A DNA stretch of 6,102 nucleotides from Oscillospiraceae bacterium (lineage in GTDB: Bacteria > Bacillota_A > Clostridia > Oscillospirales > Acutalibacteraceae): the NCBI GenBank assembly GCA_003519645.1, contig DOWI01000091.1:1-6102 (forward strand), in the 5' to 3' direction. Shown piece by piece: positions 5,206 to 6,102 of the stretch; position 1 is the first letter of the stretch, and each line of letters opens with the position of its first letter. The notes under the pieces are model-generated. The model saw nothing but the letters and a program-made list of their open reading frames with translations, was not told where the DNA came from and ran no database searches. The position numbers and the translations under genes are program-made.

Positions 5206-6102
5206 CTATATCGTATCCACCTCAAGACCCAAAATATCATCAGCTTTAGTCTCAGCATATTTCCAGTAATACCCATGGCGCCTAGCTTCCCCAAACATAC
5301 TTTGCAAGCGCTTTTTTAATTCCTCCCGATTTTCCCATGAAATTTTGTGATTGGTTAAAACCAGCTTGAACATGTATAGCCTTGTAATATCAATAAAATA
5401 AACTGACATTGCCCGACTGTAGCTAGAATGCCAGGCGAACAGGTGATTTTCAAAAATATCTAATGCTTTTTCTAAATCTTGTATCAATAGATCTTCATTC
5501 TGGTATTTATGTATCATACAGAATAAAATAAGATTTGCATAAGAGCTTATAACGATATCATTGAAATACTCCTCTTTTTCTAAACAAGTAGCGAGCAGGT
5601 TTTCCCATTTCGCGCAAATGGTTTTCTGTAAATTACCAAAAATAAAATACCATCTGTCATCTCTAACTTCTTCCCACATGCGATTAACTTCAGAAAAATT
5701 ATGTTTATATTTATCAATGCAAATCGTATCGGCATAAACGTTCAGCCCATCTTCTGATAAATCGTTTAATGCTTTCCCCATAACAGGAAAAAAATTTTTA
5801 TTATGCTCCAATTTCTTAATCATAAACGCAAATAAATTTATATCCAGTTCAGCAAGTTGTATGATTCCCTGCTTGATGGTCTCCATATTATCTTCGGTAT
5901 ATTCCGGCTTTCCGGCCAATAACTGACGGATTAGTTCAAATTTCAGCCGTGAATTTTTAATATCTTCGCGGCATACAAGTTGCAGCTTTTTTTCATTATG
6001 CAAACTATAAGCGAGAAAAACACAGTCAATTATTCTTTCTTTTTTATTGAGAATTTCAATGGTGCGTTTTTCATCTTGTTTGAATATTTCACGCCACAAA
6101 GG
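5206..6102 (-). CDS. Unrecognised helical protein, C-terminal part
   Basis: The frame is open from the window edge to a TAG at 5206, giving 298 residues with no N-terminus. A TTG at 6099 is the first possible start but has no room for a visible binding site, and the frame continues to the edge, so the gene almost certainly begins outside. I do not recognise a family. The sequence is almost entirely predicted helix, rich in Leu, Ile, Lys, Glu and aromatic residues, with repeated amphipathic segments such as LKFELIRQLLAGK, IKQGIIQLAELDINLFAFMI and LIQDLEKALDIFENHLFAW. This would suit a HEAT-, ARM- or TPR-like solenoid, but no repeat consensus is clear. Three Trp residues lie in the middle and end (WEEVRDDRWYF, ENREEL, YYWKYAETKADD). 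No membrane segment or catalytic motif is seen. It is AT-richer than the glycohydrolase region. The stop lies 119 nt before the pRiA4b gene. Confidence 0.7.
   Translation of the reverse strand, partial: PLWREIFKQDEKRTIEILNKKERIIDCVFLAYSLHNEKKLQLVCREDIKNSRLKFELIRQLLAGKPEYTEDNMETIKQGIIQLAELDINLFAFMIKKLEHNKNFFPVMGKALNDLSEDGLNVYADTICIDKYKHNFSEVNRMWEEVRDDRWYFIFGNLQKTICAKWENLLATCLEKEEYFNDIVISSYANLILFCMIHKYQNEDLLIQDLEKALDIFENHLFAWHSSYSRAMSVYFIDITRLYMFKLVLTNHKISWENREELKKRLQSMFGEARRHGYYWKYAETKADDILGLEVDTI

Noticed and set aside
1..6102. tRNA, rRNA, riboswitch, or a complete insertion sequence
   Set aside because: No cloverleaf, rRNA core segment, known aptamer core or transposase frame could be found on either strand.

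Overview
The window looks like a piece of a low-to-medium GC Gram-positive chromosome, most likely of the class Clostridia. The grounds are strong AGGAGG-type ribosome binding sites, short TTGACA-type promoters, and gene families (Xre regulator, Phd/ParE pair, pRiA4b ORF-3 protein, ADP-ribosylglycohydrolase) that I associate with Clostridia. This placement is an inference from style and content, not a match to a named genome. Every gene I can support lies on the minus strand, so the biological reading order is from base 6102 down to base 1.

In that order the layout is as follows. (1) The C-terminal 298 residues of a helical protein I do not recognise (5206-6102, cut by the window edge). (2) A spacer rich in palindromes, then a 349-residue plasmid pRiA4b ORF-3 family protein (4037-5086) followed by a likely rho-independent terminator (3930-3969). 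(3) A type II toxin-antitoxin operon: a Phd/YefM antitoxin (3487-3765) and a RelE/ParE toxin (3179-3490) overlapping by 4 nt, with an 11-bp-arm inverted repeat upstream of the antitoxin. (4) A compact structured non-coding block (3066-3179) holding a 50-nt hairpin and a second hairpin whose loop reads AGAACCGTCCC, with a 12-nt tandem repeat. (5) A short Xre-type regulator (2713-2997) with its own promoter and a palindrome inside the promoter spacer. (6) A 790-residue multidomain protein (268-2640): an N-terminal ADP-ribosylglycohydrolase with an intact metal site, two central domains, coiled coils and a J-like domain with an HPD motif. (7) The start of a HIRAN-domain protein (1-263), only 4 nt after the stop of the large gene and with its ribosome binding site overlapping that stop.

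The most interesting part is the left half. The Xre regulator, the ADP-ribosylglycohydrolase/J-domain fusion and the HIRAN protein are co-directional, and the last two are almost certainly co-translated. This suggests a module that removes ADP-ribose from some target and is linked to a chaperone-recruiting or scaffolding part and to a putative DNA-end-binding partner. That functional reading is a hypothesis; the domain content and gene arrangement are read directly from the sequence. The four intergenic gaps are 72, 172, 247 and 119 nt when counted between the longest possible frames, and 189 and 271 nt for the middle two with the starts chosen here. All are under 300 bases, and what they hold is listed below.
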